DNA from: Alphaproteobacteria bacterium
GTDB taxonomy: Bacteria; Pseudomonadota; Alphaproteobacteria; Rhodobacterales; Rhodobacteraceae
Reading direction: 5' to 3'
DNA length: 13,945 bases
Assembly: GCA_030428025.1 (NCBI GenBank)
Contig: JAUIBJ010000029.1
Coordinates: 1 to 13,945, forward strand
This document shows, piece by piece, positions 7,218 through 13,945 of the stretch; positions within the stretch are counted from its first letter, which is position 1; every line of letters starts with the position of its first letter. The notes under the pieces were generated by a model. That model had not been told where the DNA came from. It ran no database searches and was given only the letters and a program-made list of their open reading frames with translations. A program made the position numbers and the translations under genes.

Positions 7218-7295
7218 ATGAAGGAACCCCCTTTCGCTTGGCCGCGACGGGGGTTTTTTCATGGGGGCCGCGGGCCCCCCGGAGGTCGGACATGA
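7218..7295 (+). CDS. Putative 25-residue leader peptide between the SAM-II aptamer and metZ
   Basis: ATG 7218 is preceded at six bases by AAAGAGG (7205-7211), which is the 3' part of the SAM-II aptamer. The frame stays open for 25 codons and ends at TGA 7293-7295, overlapping the metZ ATG (7292-7294) as ATGA. The peptide is rich in Pro, Gly and Arg, with several Phe, and has no Met beyond the first. It spans the complete intrinsic terminator hairpin (7225-7259). The peptide sequence itself looks unlikely to have a function. Its likely value, if translated, is that ribosome passage blocks the terminator and couples to metZ. Translation is inference; an accidental frame in a G+C-rich leader is the alternative, but the start spacing and the exact ATGA end argue against chance. 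Confidence 0.45.
   Translation: MKEPPFAWPRRGFFHGGRGPPGGRT
7225..7259 (+). terminator. Intrinsic terminator in the metZ leader (SAM-II expression platform)
   Basis: AACCCCC (7225-7231) pairs with GGGGGTT (7249-7255), and a run of six T follows at 7254-7259. It lies 13 bases after the aptamer and ahead of the metZ start, so it is placed to act as the attenuator. The loop is 17 bases. No classical anti-terminator overlapping both the aptamer and the 5' arm was found by eye, which makes control by translation of the leader frame more attractive. Confidence 0.8.
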
Positions 7296-8473
7296 AACAC
7301 AAATGGAACACGCGGACGAAACTTGTGCATGCGGGCACCCGGCGCAGCCAGTATGGCGAGGTCAGCGAGGCGATCTTTCTGACGCAGGGCTTCGTCTATG
7401 ACAGCGCAGAGGCCGCCGAGGCCAGGTTTCTTGAGGCGGGACCGGACGAGTTCATCTATGCCCGCTACGGTAACCCGACGGTGAGGATGTTCGAGGACCG
7501 GATCGCCGCGCTGGAGGGAGCGGAGGATGCCTTTGCCACCGCCAGCGGCATGGCCGCTGTCTCGGGCGCGCTCACCTCGATGCTGAAGGCGGGGGACCAT
7601 GTGGTCTCGGCGCGGGCGCTCTTCGGGTCCTGCCTCTACATTCTGGAGGAGGTACTGACGCGGTTCGGCGTCGAGGTGACCTTCGTTGATGGCACGGACG
7701 TGGAGGCCTGGCGGAGGGCGGTGCGGCCGGAGACGAAGGCCGTCTTCTTCGAGACGGTGGCCAACCCGACGCTCGATGTTGTCGATGTCTCGGCCGTGGC
7801 AGAGATCGCCCACGCGGCGGGGGCCACGGTGATTGCCGACAACGTCTTTGCCACGCCGGTGTTTTCCCGGGCGCTGGAACTGGGGGCGGATGTGGTCGTC
7901 TATTCCGCGACCAAGCATATCGACGGGCAGGGGCGCACGCTGGGTGGGGTGATCCTTGGCACGCGCGAATTCATCCGCAAGACGGTCGAGCCCTACATGA
8001 AGCATACCGGCGGGTCGATGTCGCCCTTCACCGCCTGGGTGCTGCTGAAGGGGATGGAGACGATGGATTTGCGCGTGCGGGCGCAGGCGGCGACCGCGCT
8101 GGAGCTCGCCAAGGTCTTGGAAAACCACGACAAGCTGGAGCGCGCGATCTATCCCGGCCACCCGTCGCATGGGCAGTACGAGTTGGTCCGGCGCGACATG
8201 GGCGCGGGCGGCACGGTGATTTCGCTCGATATCAGGGGCGGGCAGGCGGCGGCCTTCCGGTTCCTGAACGCGCTGGATATTGTGCTGATTTCCAACAATC
8301 TGGGCGATGCGAAATCGATCGCGACCCATCCCGCCACGACCACGCATCAGCGATTGCCCGACGAGCAGAAGGCGGCGCTGGGGATCACCCCGGGGCTGGT
8401 GCGGCTGTCGGTGGGGATAGAGGACACGGCCGACCTGATCGCCGATGTGCTTCAGGCGCTGGAGGCGGTCTGA
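7292..8473 (+). CDS. metZ: O-succinylhomoserine sulfhydrylase (PLP-dependent)
   Basis: MetZ makes homocysteine directly from O-succinylhomoserine and sulfide, the direct-sulfhydrylation route to methionine, in the cytoplasm. The 393-residue protein is a Cys/Met-metabolism PLP enzyme: YARYGNPTVRMFEDRIAALE near the N-terminus, a GMAAVSGAL cofactor-phosphate region, and YSATKHIDGQGR with K208 as the probable Schiff-base lysine. The C-terminal part carries the SLG-like 'NNLGDAKSIATHPATTTH' stretch that binds substrate. ATG 7292 has GGAGG at 7281-7285 and six-base spacing; the open frame extends upstream through the riboswitch but that part is not coding. It is controlled by the SAM-II aptamer and terminator. 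Other gamma-replacing enzymes such as cystathionine gamma-synthase are close relatives, but the sequence and the SAM-II context favour MetZ. Confidence 0.93.
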   Translation: MKHKWNTRTKLVHAGTRRSQYGEVSEAIFLTQGFVYDSAEAAEARFLEAGPDEFIYARYGNPTVRMFEDRIAALEGAEDAFATASGMAAVSGALTSMLKAGDHVVSARALFGSCLYILEEVLTRFGVEVTFVDGTDVEAWRRAVRPETKAVFFETVANPTLDVVDVSAVAEIAHAAGATVIADNVFATPVFSRALELGADVVVYSATKHIDGQGRTLGGVILGTREFIRKTVEPYMKHTGGSMSPFTAWVLLKGMETMDLRVRAQAATALELAKVLENHDKLERAIYPGHPSHGQYELVRRDMGAGGTVISLDIRGGQAAAFRFLNALDIVLISNNLGDAKSIATHPATTTHQRLPDEQKAALGITPGLVRLSVGIEDTADLIADVLQALEAV

Positions 8474-8476
8474 GCG

Positions 8477-8505
8477 CCGGCCCTCTTGCTCAACGGCCGG
8501 GTTTT
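8477..8505 (+). terminator. Intrinsic terminator after metZ
   Basis: CCGGCC (8477-8482) pairs with GGCCGG (8495-8500) across a 12-base loop, followed by GTTTT. It begins three bases after the metZ TGA and lies ahead of the convergent gene. Confidence 0.65.
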
Positions 8506-8562
8506 CGGTGTCTGCACCGCGTCGGCATCACGTCGGTGCGGTTGTCGGCCCGGCGGGCGGAT

Positions 8563-9156
8563 CTACATGGACCGCCTCGCCCAGGCCAGCGCATCGTCCA
8601 GCCGGTCGTCCCCCCAGAAGAGTTCCCCGGCCGCGGCAAAGGTGGGCGACCCGAAGATGCCGAGCGCCTTCGCCGCCTCCGTCTCGCGCGCCAGCGCGTC
8701 GGCGATGCGATCCGACCGGGCCGATGCAAGGACGCGGGCCGGATCCTGCCCGATCTCCGACAGGCTGTCGGACAGATTCGGCTCTTCGCCGGCCGGCTGT
8801 CCGCGCTCGAACCAGCGGCGGTAGGTGGCCCGGGTGTAGGGTTCGACCCACCCCTCCTCGGCCCCGAGCGTCGCCACCTGATTGGCCAGCACGAGCCCGG
8901 GCAGCGGATAGGGCGCCGGGACCGCCGGCCGCAGCCCGTATGTTTCGGCCCGCCGCTCGATGTCGCGCCACATATAGGCGGTTTTCACCGGCTTGTCCTT
9001 GAAGGGCACATTGTTCTGTTCAACCATGATGTGGCGCACGTTGAACGGCCGCCACCGGAATTCCACGCCTTCCGATTTCGCCACGCCCGGCAGCCGCATG
9101 ACGGTGAGGTAGCTGTAGGTGCTGCCGATGGAATACCAGAAATCTATCGCGGGCAT
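8563..9156 (-). CDS. 2-hydroxychromene-2-carboxylate isomerase-like protein (DsbA/kappa-GST fold)
   Basis: The 197-residue protein has the DsbA-like thioredoxin fold of HCCA isomerases and kappa-class glutathione transferases. The N-terminus IDFWYSIGSTYSYL (4-17) has serines where DsbA has CxxC, so it is not a disulfide oxidase. The C-terminal GIFGSPTF (cis-Pro loop) followed by GELFWGDDRLDDAL is strongly typical of the HCCA isomerase family. Family members use glutathione as cofactor in aromatic degradation (NahD) or for unknown glutathione-linked isomerisations. ATG 9156 was chosen over an upstream in-frame ATG because the conserved domain starts there and AAAGGG (9170-9165) precedes it. 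It lies 82 bases after the DddP-like gene on the same strand. No aromatic-degradation genes are nearby, so the substrate is open. Confidence 0.85.
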   Translation of the reverse strand: MPAIDFWYSIGSTYSYLTVMRLPGVAKSEGVEFRWRPFNVRHIMVEQNNVPFKDKPVKTAYMWRDIERRAETYGLRPAVPAPYPLPGLVLANQVATLGAEEGWVEPYTRATYRRWFERGQPAGEEPNLSDSLSEIGQDPARVLASARSDRIADALARETEAAKALGIFGSPTFAAAGELFWGDDRLDDALAWARRSM

Positions 9157-9186
9157 GTCCACTACCCTTTGGTCCGGTTGCGGCGG

Positions 9187-9205
9187 AGTATAGCACGGCC
9201 CGTGC
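9187..9205 (-). promoter_or_regulatory. Candidate promoter -10 with adjoining palindromic operator
   Basis: On the minus strand TATACT (9192-9187) is a good -10 hexamer ahead of the isomerase-like gene. Immediately upstream of it, 9193-9205 is a perfect 6-1-6 palindrome, GCACGG-C-CCGTGC as read on the plus strand. No clear -35 lies at the right distance, as expected for a regulated promoter. The palindrome has no T-run, so it does not look like a terminator for the preceding gene. Confidence 0.4.
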
Positions 9206-9238
9206 GTGACCCGGAACCGGGGGCTTCGCAAGGGTGCC

Positions 9239-10489
9239 TCACATCTCCCACGGGAAACTGTCGAGCCTCTGCGGGCCGTCCCCCGTCACCAGCACCTGCG
9301 TCTCCAGCTTGATCGATTCGCTGCCCGCCTCGCCGATCAGGCTTTCGACGCAGAGCACCATGTTTTCCTCGATCCGGCCGCCATGGTTGGCCTCGAAATC
9401 GGGATGCAGCAACACCACGGGCCATTCGTCGGCCATGCCCACCCCGTGCAGCGCCAGAGAATAGCGGTAATCGACATGGGCCTCGGGGATGCGCCAGCTT
9501 TTGGCGTTGAACTCGGCAAAGCTCAGCCCCGGCTGCAGAAGCGCCATGTTGTGCTCGATCTGCGCCCGGGCGGTCTGGTAAAGCCGCTTCTGGGTGTCGG
9601 TCATCGGCACATAGCCGCAGGTCCAGCTGCGCGAGAGGTCGGCGCAATAGCCATAGGGCCCGATCATGTCGGTGTCGAAGGAGATCATCTCGCCCCGCCG
9701 GCATTCCCGGTCTGAGCATTCGCGGTACCACGGGTTGGTGTTGGGCCCGCAGGTGAGCAGCTTGGTTTCCAGCCATTCGCCGCCCGAACGGGCGTTCTCG
9801 AAATGCAGATGCGCCCAAAGCTCTCGCTCGGTCACGCCGGGCTGGGAATGCTCGTAGATCCGGGCCATGCCGGCCTCGCAGACGCGGATCGTCCATTGCA
9901 TCAGGGCGATTTCATCCGCCGACTTGATGGACCGGGCGGTTTCGGTGACCTGCCCGCCGTCGATAACCTCGACCCCGCGATGGGCGAGCGCAAAGCCGCC
10001 TTCGGGCTCCATCCGGTCCACCGCCAGCCGCATGTTGCCGCCGCCATGTTGGCGCAAGAGGTCGGCGATCTCGTCGGCCCAGAGGGCGAGCGCTTCCGGT
10101 GCGCGTTCGCCCCGGGCCATGAACATCCAGGCGATTGAATTGCGGATGTCGTCGATGCCGGGGAGGCCCTCGCAAAGATGCTCGCAGCCCTTGAATTCGA
10201 ACATGATGCCGGGTCCGCCCGAGAGGATCAGCGCATACCGCATGGGGTTGTGGGCGGTCCAGATCGACATGTTTGTGCAGTCGAAGGCGTAGCGGATATT
10301 GACCGGGTCGTAGAGCAGCAAGCCCGCCACGTCCTGCCGTGCCATCTCGGCACGCAGGCGGCCAAGGCGATAGGCGCGGGCGCGGTCCAGCACGTCTTGC
10401 GGCAGCGGCGATTTCAGCGGTTTGTCGGCGCCCTCGGCGTTGAGATAGGTGAGCTTGCGTTCGTCCTTGAAGACCGGATCCACGTTCAT
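9239..10489 (-). CDS. M24-family (creatinase/aminopeptidase-fold) protein, DddP-like; possible DMSP lyase or paralogue
   Basis: The 416-residue protein has an N-terminal creatinase-like domain and a C-terminal pita-bread M24 domain. Metal ligands of the fold are present: D272, D274, D284, H348, E382 and E396. It resembles DddP, a roseobacter iron enzyme that cleaves dimethylsulfoniopropionate to acrylate and dimethylsulfide. Residues matching DddP's substrate/catalytic positions appear to be kept: W77 in NMSIWTAHN, Y343 five before the His, and D354 six after it. It is about 30 residues shorter than characterised DddP (from memory), and the H-E and E-E spacings are each one shorter. The middle segment recalls another roseobacter DddP paralogue, so DMSP lyase activity is uncertain. 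ATG 10489 has GGGAGGG upstream (10500-10494) and overlaps the oxygenase stop as ATGA, implying translational coupling. Confidence 0.8.
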   Translation of the reverse strand: MNVDPVFKDERKLTYLNAEGADKPLKSPLPQDVLDRARAYRLGRLRAEMARQDVAGLLLYDPVNIRYAFDCTNMSIWTAHNPMRYALILSGGPGIMFEFKGCEHLCEGLPGIDDIRNSIAWMFMARGERAPEALALWADEIADLLRQHGGGNMRLAVDRMEPEGGFALAHRGVEVIDGGQVTETARSIKSADEIALMQWTIRVCEAGMARIYEHSQPGVTERELWAHLHFENARSGGEWLETKLLTCGPNTNPWYRECSDRECRRGEMISFDTDMIGPYGYCADLSRSWTCGYVPMTDTQKRLYQTARAQIEHNMALLQPGLSFAEFNAKSWRIPEAHVDYRYSLALHGVGMADEWPVVLLHPDFEANHGGRIEENMVLCVESLIGEAGSESIKLETQVLVTGDGPQRLDSFPWEM

Positions 10490-11274
10490 GAGGCCCTCCC
10501 GTAGAAGCCGGTGCGCTCTTCCTCGGAGAAGGCCACGCCGGGCCGGTCGTAATAGGAGAAGACCGCGATCACCCGCGCCTTGGCCCCCTGCACCGGCGTC
10601 ACCCGGTGGGCGGTGTTGCGGCCCTTGAAGACGTTGAGCGCCCCGGGGGTCAGGTGCAGAAGGCGCACCCGGTCGTCCTGCCCGGCGAGCATCCGGGCGA
10701 CGCCATCGTAATTGGGGTCGTCATCGCTGCGCAACCCGGTGCGGTACTCGAAATCGCCGCCCGCCTCTGGTGCCTGCAACAGAAGCGTGGTGGTGAATTC
10801 GGACCGGTCGAAATGCCAGTTGAGCGCCTGGCCCTCGGTATAGGCCATCACGTTCACCCGGGCGAGCGGGTCGTCCATGGTGTGAAGCGCCGGTTTGTCC
10901 ATCGTGGCGGCGAGGAAGCTGGCGAAATCGGGCCAGTCGTAAAGACGGATCAGGGCGCTTTCGGCGATCTGGTCGGCGCAAAGAGTGCGGTTGGCGGTTC
11001 GGAAGCGGGTCAGCGCGGGGTGGTCCTCGGGCAAGCCTTCGACCGATTTGAGGAAATAGATGTTATGCGCGCGTTCGTGTCGGAAGGCGTCGCTGTCGAA
11101 TTTCGGCATCATCGCCGAAGCTTCCTGCGCGGCCACCTGCGCGTGCATGAATCCGTCGAGGTTGAACATGCCGTTTGCCGCCAGGTCGGCGCGGCAGCGA
11201 TCGACCAGCGCCTGCCAAGCGGGGCTGCCGGGGCGATCGAGGGGGAAACGGTCGAGATCGAGGATGTCGTGCAT
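10486..11274 (-). CDS. 2-oxoglutarate/Fe(II)-dependent oxygenase, HalD/BesD-like family
   Basis: The 262-residue protein has a double-stranded beta-helix iron site: H154-F-D156 within NWHFDRSEFTTTLLL, the distal H223 in NTAHRVTPV, and R234 placed to bind 2-oxoglutarate. The N-terminal part (LADLDRF-like start and DGFM) matches a family of free amino-acid hydroxylases and halogenases typified by HalD/BesD. Because the aspartate D156 is present, it should be a hydroxylase rather than a radical halogenase, in which that position is Gly or Ala. The substrate is unknown. ATG 11274 is used because homology begins there and no better ribosome binding site was seen; upstream codons are open but have low-complexity content. 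It is the first gene of an operon with the DddP-like gene (ATGA overlap) and divergent from folE2. Confidence 0.82.
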   Translation of the reverse strand: MHDILDLDRFPLDRPGSPAWQALVDRCRADLAANGMFNLDGFMHAQVAAQEASAMMPKFDSDAFRHERAHNIYFLKSVEGLPEDHPALTRFRTANRTLCADQIAESALIRLYDWPDFASFLAATMDKPALHTMDDPLARVNVMAYTEGQALNWHFDRSEFTTTLLLQAPEAGGDFEYRTGLRSDDDPNYDGVARMLAGQDDRVRLLHLTPGALNVFKGRNTAHRVTPVQGAKARVIAVFSYYDRPGVAFSEEERTGFYGRAS

Positions 11275-11419
11275 TCGGAACACCGGGGTTGAGGCGGATA
11301 GTGAAAGTCTGGGGCATTTGCCGCCCGAGTCCAAGCCCGTCGTGGCCGGCCTGCGCGCCGAGACCAGCCGAAATGATCCAGCCTGTCGCATTCGGCGTAG
11401 GAATATACGAGATTAGCAA

Positions 11420-11454
11420 TCCTCGCCCCGATGCATTATGTGATAGGGGCAGGA
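11420..11454 (+). promoter_or_regulatory. Possible hairpin in the folE2 leader
   Basis: TCCTCGCCCC (11420-11429) can pair with GGGGCAGGA (11446-11454): nine pairs with one bulged C (11424) and a 16-base AT-richer loop. It ends six bases before the folE2 ribosome binding site. It has no recognised family; a chance structure is possible. Confidence 0.25.
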
Positions 11455-11472
11455 CAGGAAGGAAGGCCGTCG

Positions 11473-12579
<1,107 letters not shown>

Positions 12580-12657
12580 CCTGCGGGAAAACGAGCGCTT
12601 GCTTTTCAGCCGGAAGTTGCGAGGATGGCGCATTCCGTCGCGTAAAGGAGGTGCTAG

Positions 12658-13125
12658 ATGACCCGCCCGGAAATTCCCGAGATGTTCGACGAGATGCCGC
12701 CGGCGGATTTGACTCACCTGTCCTACAAGCACCCCGAAACCGCACCGGGGCCGGAATTGCTGGCCGGGGGGCAGAAGGTTTACTTGCAGGACAATGAAAG
12801 CGGCAAGTTCATCAACATCAACAGCAACAAATACGCGGTGCTGGAAGATGACAAGAAAACCCAGTACGTCCTGGTTCAGTATTACCAGAACCATTACATC
12901 GTCATCGCCAATGGCGACTATAAGGACTGGTTCCTGAGCTACAGCTGCCTTTCCTATGTCGGGGCGTACGCATGGTGGATCAACGCCCGTTACTGGGCCG
13001 TCGATCCGGTGGATTGTTCGCCCTATCCGGGGCTTTACGTGACCGGGTCGAGCGTCAAATACGTGTGCTGCAACGGCGTCGAGGACAAGAAACTCGACGA
13101 GTTGCTGACCGTGGTGGCGTACTGA
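12658..13125 (+). CDS. Unrecognised tyrosine-rich 155-residue protein
   Basis: I do not recognise this protein. ATG 12658 has a strong ribosome binding site (AAAGGAGG, six bases away). It has no signal peptide or membrane helix. The first 38 residues are acidic and Pro-rich. From about residue 39 on it reads as short alternating hydrophobic strands rich in Tyr (16 in total), Asn, Lys and Asp. It has Trp at 91, 106, 107 and 113 and four Cys at 97, 120, 137 and 138. This suggests a compact all-beta domain; repeated 'Y-x-x-x...G' spacing hints at a beta-trefoil-like fold, but that is weak. Its composition and lower G+C codons differ from its neighbours. A secreted trypsin-like protease gene follows 28 bases downstream, so the two probably share a transcript. 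Confidence 0.75.
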   Translation: MTRPEIPEMFDEMPPADLTHLSYKHPETAPGPELLAGGQKVYLQDNESGKFININSNKYAVLEDDKKTQYVLVQYYQNHYIVIANGDYKDWFLSYSCLSYVGAYAWWINARYWAVDPVDCSPYPGLYVTGSSVKYVCCNGVEDKKLDELLTVVAY

Positions 13126-13153
13126 CTCGCTCGACATGGAAAGGGAGGCGCCG

Positions 13154-13945
13154 ATGCGCGCGGTTTGGAGGATTTGGCCGGGGCTGGTCTTTGTGATCGG
13201 TGCCGCCACGGCGGGCCTTGCCCAGGATCTGCCGGAGCCGACGCCGGACAATCCGCCCACCATCATCGGCGGCGAAGAGGCGAGCGCGGCCGACAACCCG
13301 TTTCAGGTGGGGCTTTTGCTGAAGCGAACGGGCAAGGATAGGCGCGAGCTGCATTTCTGCGGCGGCGCGCTGGTGCAGCCGGATCTGGTCGTCACCGCCG
13401 CGCATTGCAGCGCGAAGCGGGACAAGGAGACCGGAGAGATGGTCTACCGCAACCCCAAAAAGGTGCAGGTTCTGGTGGGCACAAGGTCGCTGACGGAGGG
13501 GGGCGAACTGATCGACGTGGAGAGGATCGTCGTTCACAAGGAATACGGCAAGCTTGAGCACAAGCTGCTCGATTACGACGTCGCGGTCTGGAAACTGGCC
13601 TCGAGCGTGACGGAGATTCCCCTGGCGCGGCTGGCGGTCAGCGACGGACAGGTGGGCGAGCGGCTTCTGGTCACGGGCTGGGGTCGGACCGACCCGGATG
13701 TGAAGGGCAAATCCGAAAAGCTGCTGAAGATTTCGGTGCCGCGCGTGTCGAACGAGACCTGCGATTCGGCCCCGGATCTGACCGGCTACATATCCGACAG
13801 GATGATCTGCGCCGGGCGCAAGTCGGGCGGGCGCGATCCCTGCAAGGGCGATTCCGGCGGGCCGGCCACGCGGGGGGAGCGCAACATGATCCTGACCGGG
13901 ATCGTGAGCTGGGGCGAGGGATGTGCGAAGCCCGGAAATTACGGC
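13154..13945 (+). CDS. Secreted trypsin-like serine protease, S1A family (partial, C-terminus off window)
   Basis: The 264 visible residues start at ATG 13154 with GGGAGG upstream (13143-13148). A signal peptide is evident (hydrophobic 8-20, likely cleavage after A23), so the protein is exported. A short pro-segment precedes IIGG (37-40), the mature N-terminus in trypsins. The catalytic triad is complete: H84 in TAAHC, D142 in DYDVAVWKL, and S234 in GDSGGP. D228, six before the serine, corresponds to chymotrypsin position 189 and predicts cleavage after Lys or Arg. SWGEGCAKPG follows, with the specificity-pocket glycine. The residue before IIGG is Thr, not Arg or Lys, so self-activation by tryptic cleavage is unlikely at that bond. 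It is preceded closely by the 155-residue unknown gene. Confidence 0.93.
   Translation, partial: MRAVWRIWPGLVFVIGAATAGLAQDLPEPTPDNPPTIIGGEEASAADNPFQVGLLLKRTGKDRRELHFCGGALVQPDLVVTAAHCSAKRDKETGEMVYRNPKKVQVLVGTRSLTEGGELIDVERIVVHKEYGKLEHKLLDYDVAVWKLASSVTEIPLARLAVSDGQVGERLLVTGWGRTDPDVKGKSEKLLKISVPRVSNETCDSAPDLTGYISDRMICAGRKSGGRDPCKGDSGGPATRGERNMILTGIVSWGEGCAKPGNYG

Noticed and set aside
7106..7291. In-frame upstream extension of metZ beginning at 7106
   Set aside because: This part is the promoter, the SAM-II aptamer and the terminator. GGAGG plus ATG 7292 begins the conserved protein.
12588..12606. Near-palindrome around AGCGCT downstream of folE2, considered as terminator or operator
   Set aside because: Arms have several mismatches and no stable stem with a T-run forms; not distinguishable from chance.

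Overview
This 13.9-kb window looks like a stretch of chromosome from a marine-type alphaproteobacterium of the Rhodobacteraceae/Roseobacter group. The reasons are high G+C content, a SAM-II riboswitch ahead of metZ, a FolE2-type GTP cyclohydrolase, a DddP-like M24 protein, an AlkB-type hydroxylase and the ftsY - eamA-like - ispZ neighbourhood. The species assignment is inference. No tRNA, rRNA, CRISPR array, insertion sequence or prophage gene was seen, and no gene-free gap exceeds 300 bases.

Layout. (1) 1-485, minus: the N-terminal half of an AlkB-like membrane di-iron hydroxylase running off the left edge, divergent from (2) 667-2352, plus: a fused NuoE+NuoF-type diaphorase subunit of an NAD-dependent formate dehydrogenase, with no catalytic alpha subunit beside it. 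(3) A small RDD-like membrane protein on the minus strand converges on it across a perfect hairpin that carries both stop codons. (4) 2817-6080: ftsY (SRP receptor), a minus-strand MgtC-family protein, then a plus-strand pair of an EamA-type transporter and ispZ/yciB. (5) A minus-strand alpha/beta hydrolase (6083-7024).

(6) 7124-8505 is the methionine unit: promoter, SAM-II aptamer, intrinsic terminator, metZ (O-succinylhomoserine sulfhydrylase) and a downstream terminator. The most interesting observation is here. A 25-codon reading frame begins exactly where a SAM-II-controlled gene normally starts. Its ribosome binding site is the 3' end of the aptamer, the intrinsic terminator lies inside it, and it ends in an ATGA overlap with metZ. 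This suggests SAM-II may gate a leader peptide whose translation controls both termination and metZ coupling.

(7) 8563-11274, minus: a 2OG-Fe(II) oxygenase of the HalD/BesD-like type, translationally coupled by ATGA to a DddP-like M24-fold protein, followed by an HCCA-isomerase/DsbA-fold protein that may have its own promoter with a perfect palindrome. (8) 11473-12579: folE2, first enzyme of folate/pterin synthesis. (9) 12658-13945: an unrecognised tyrosine-rich 155-residue protein followed closely by a secreted trypsin-like protease that runs off the right edge. These two look co-transcribed and may be an accessory pair.

Most genes are ordinary Rhodobacteraceae core or near-core genes. The less ordinary parts are the metZ leader, the DddP-like/oxygenase operon and the 155-residue protein plus protease pair.
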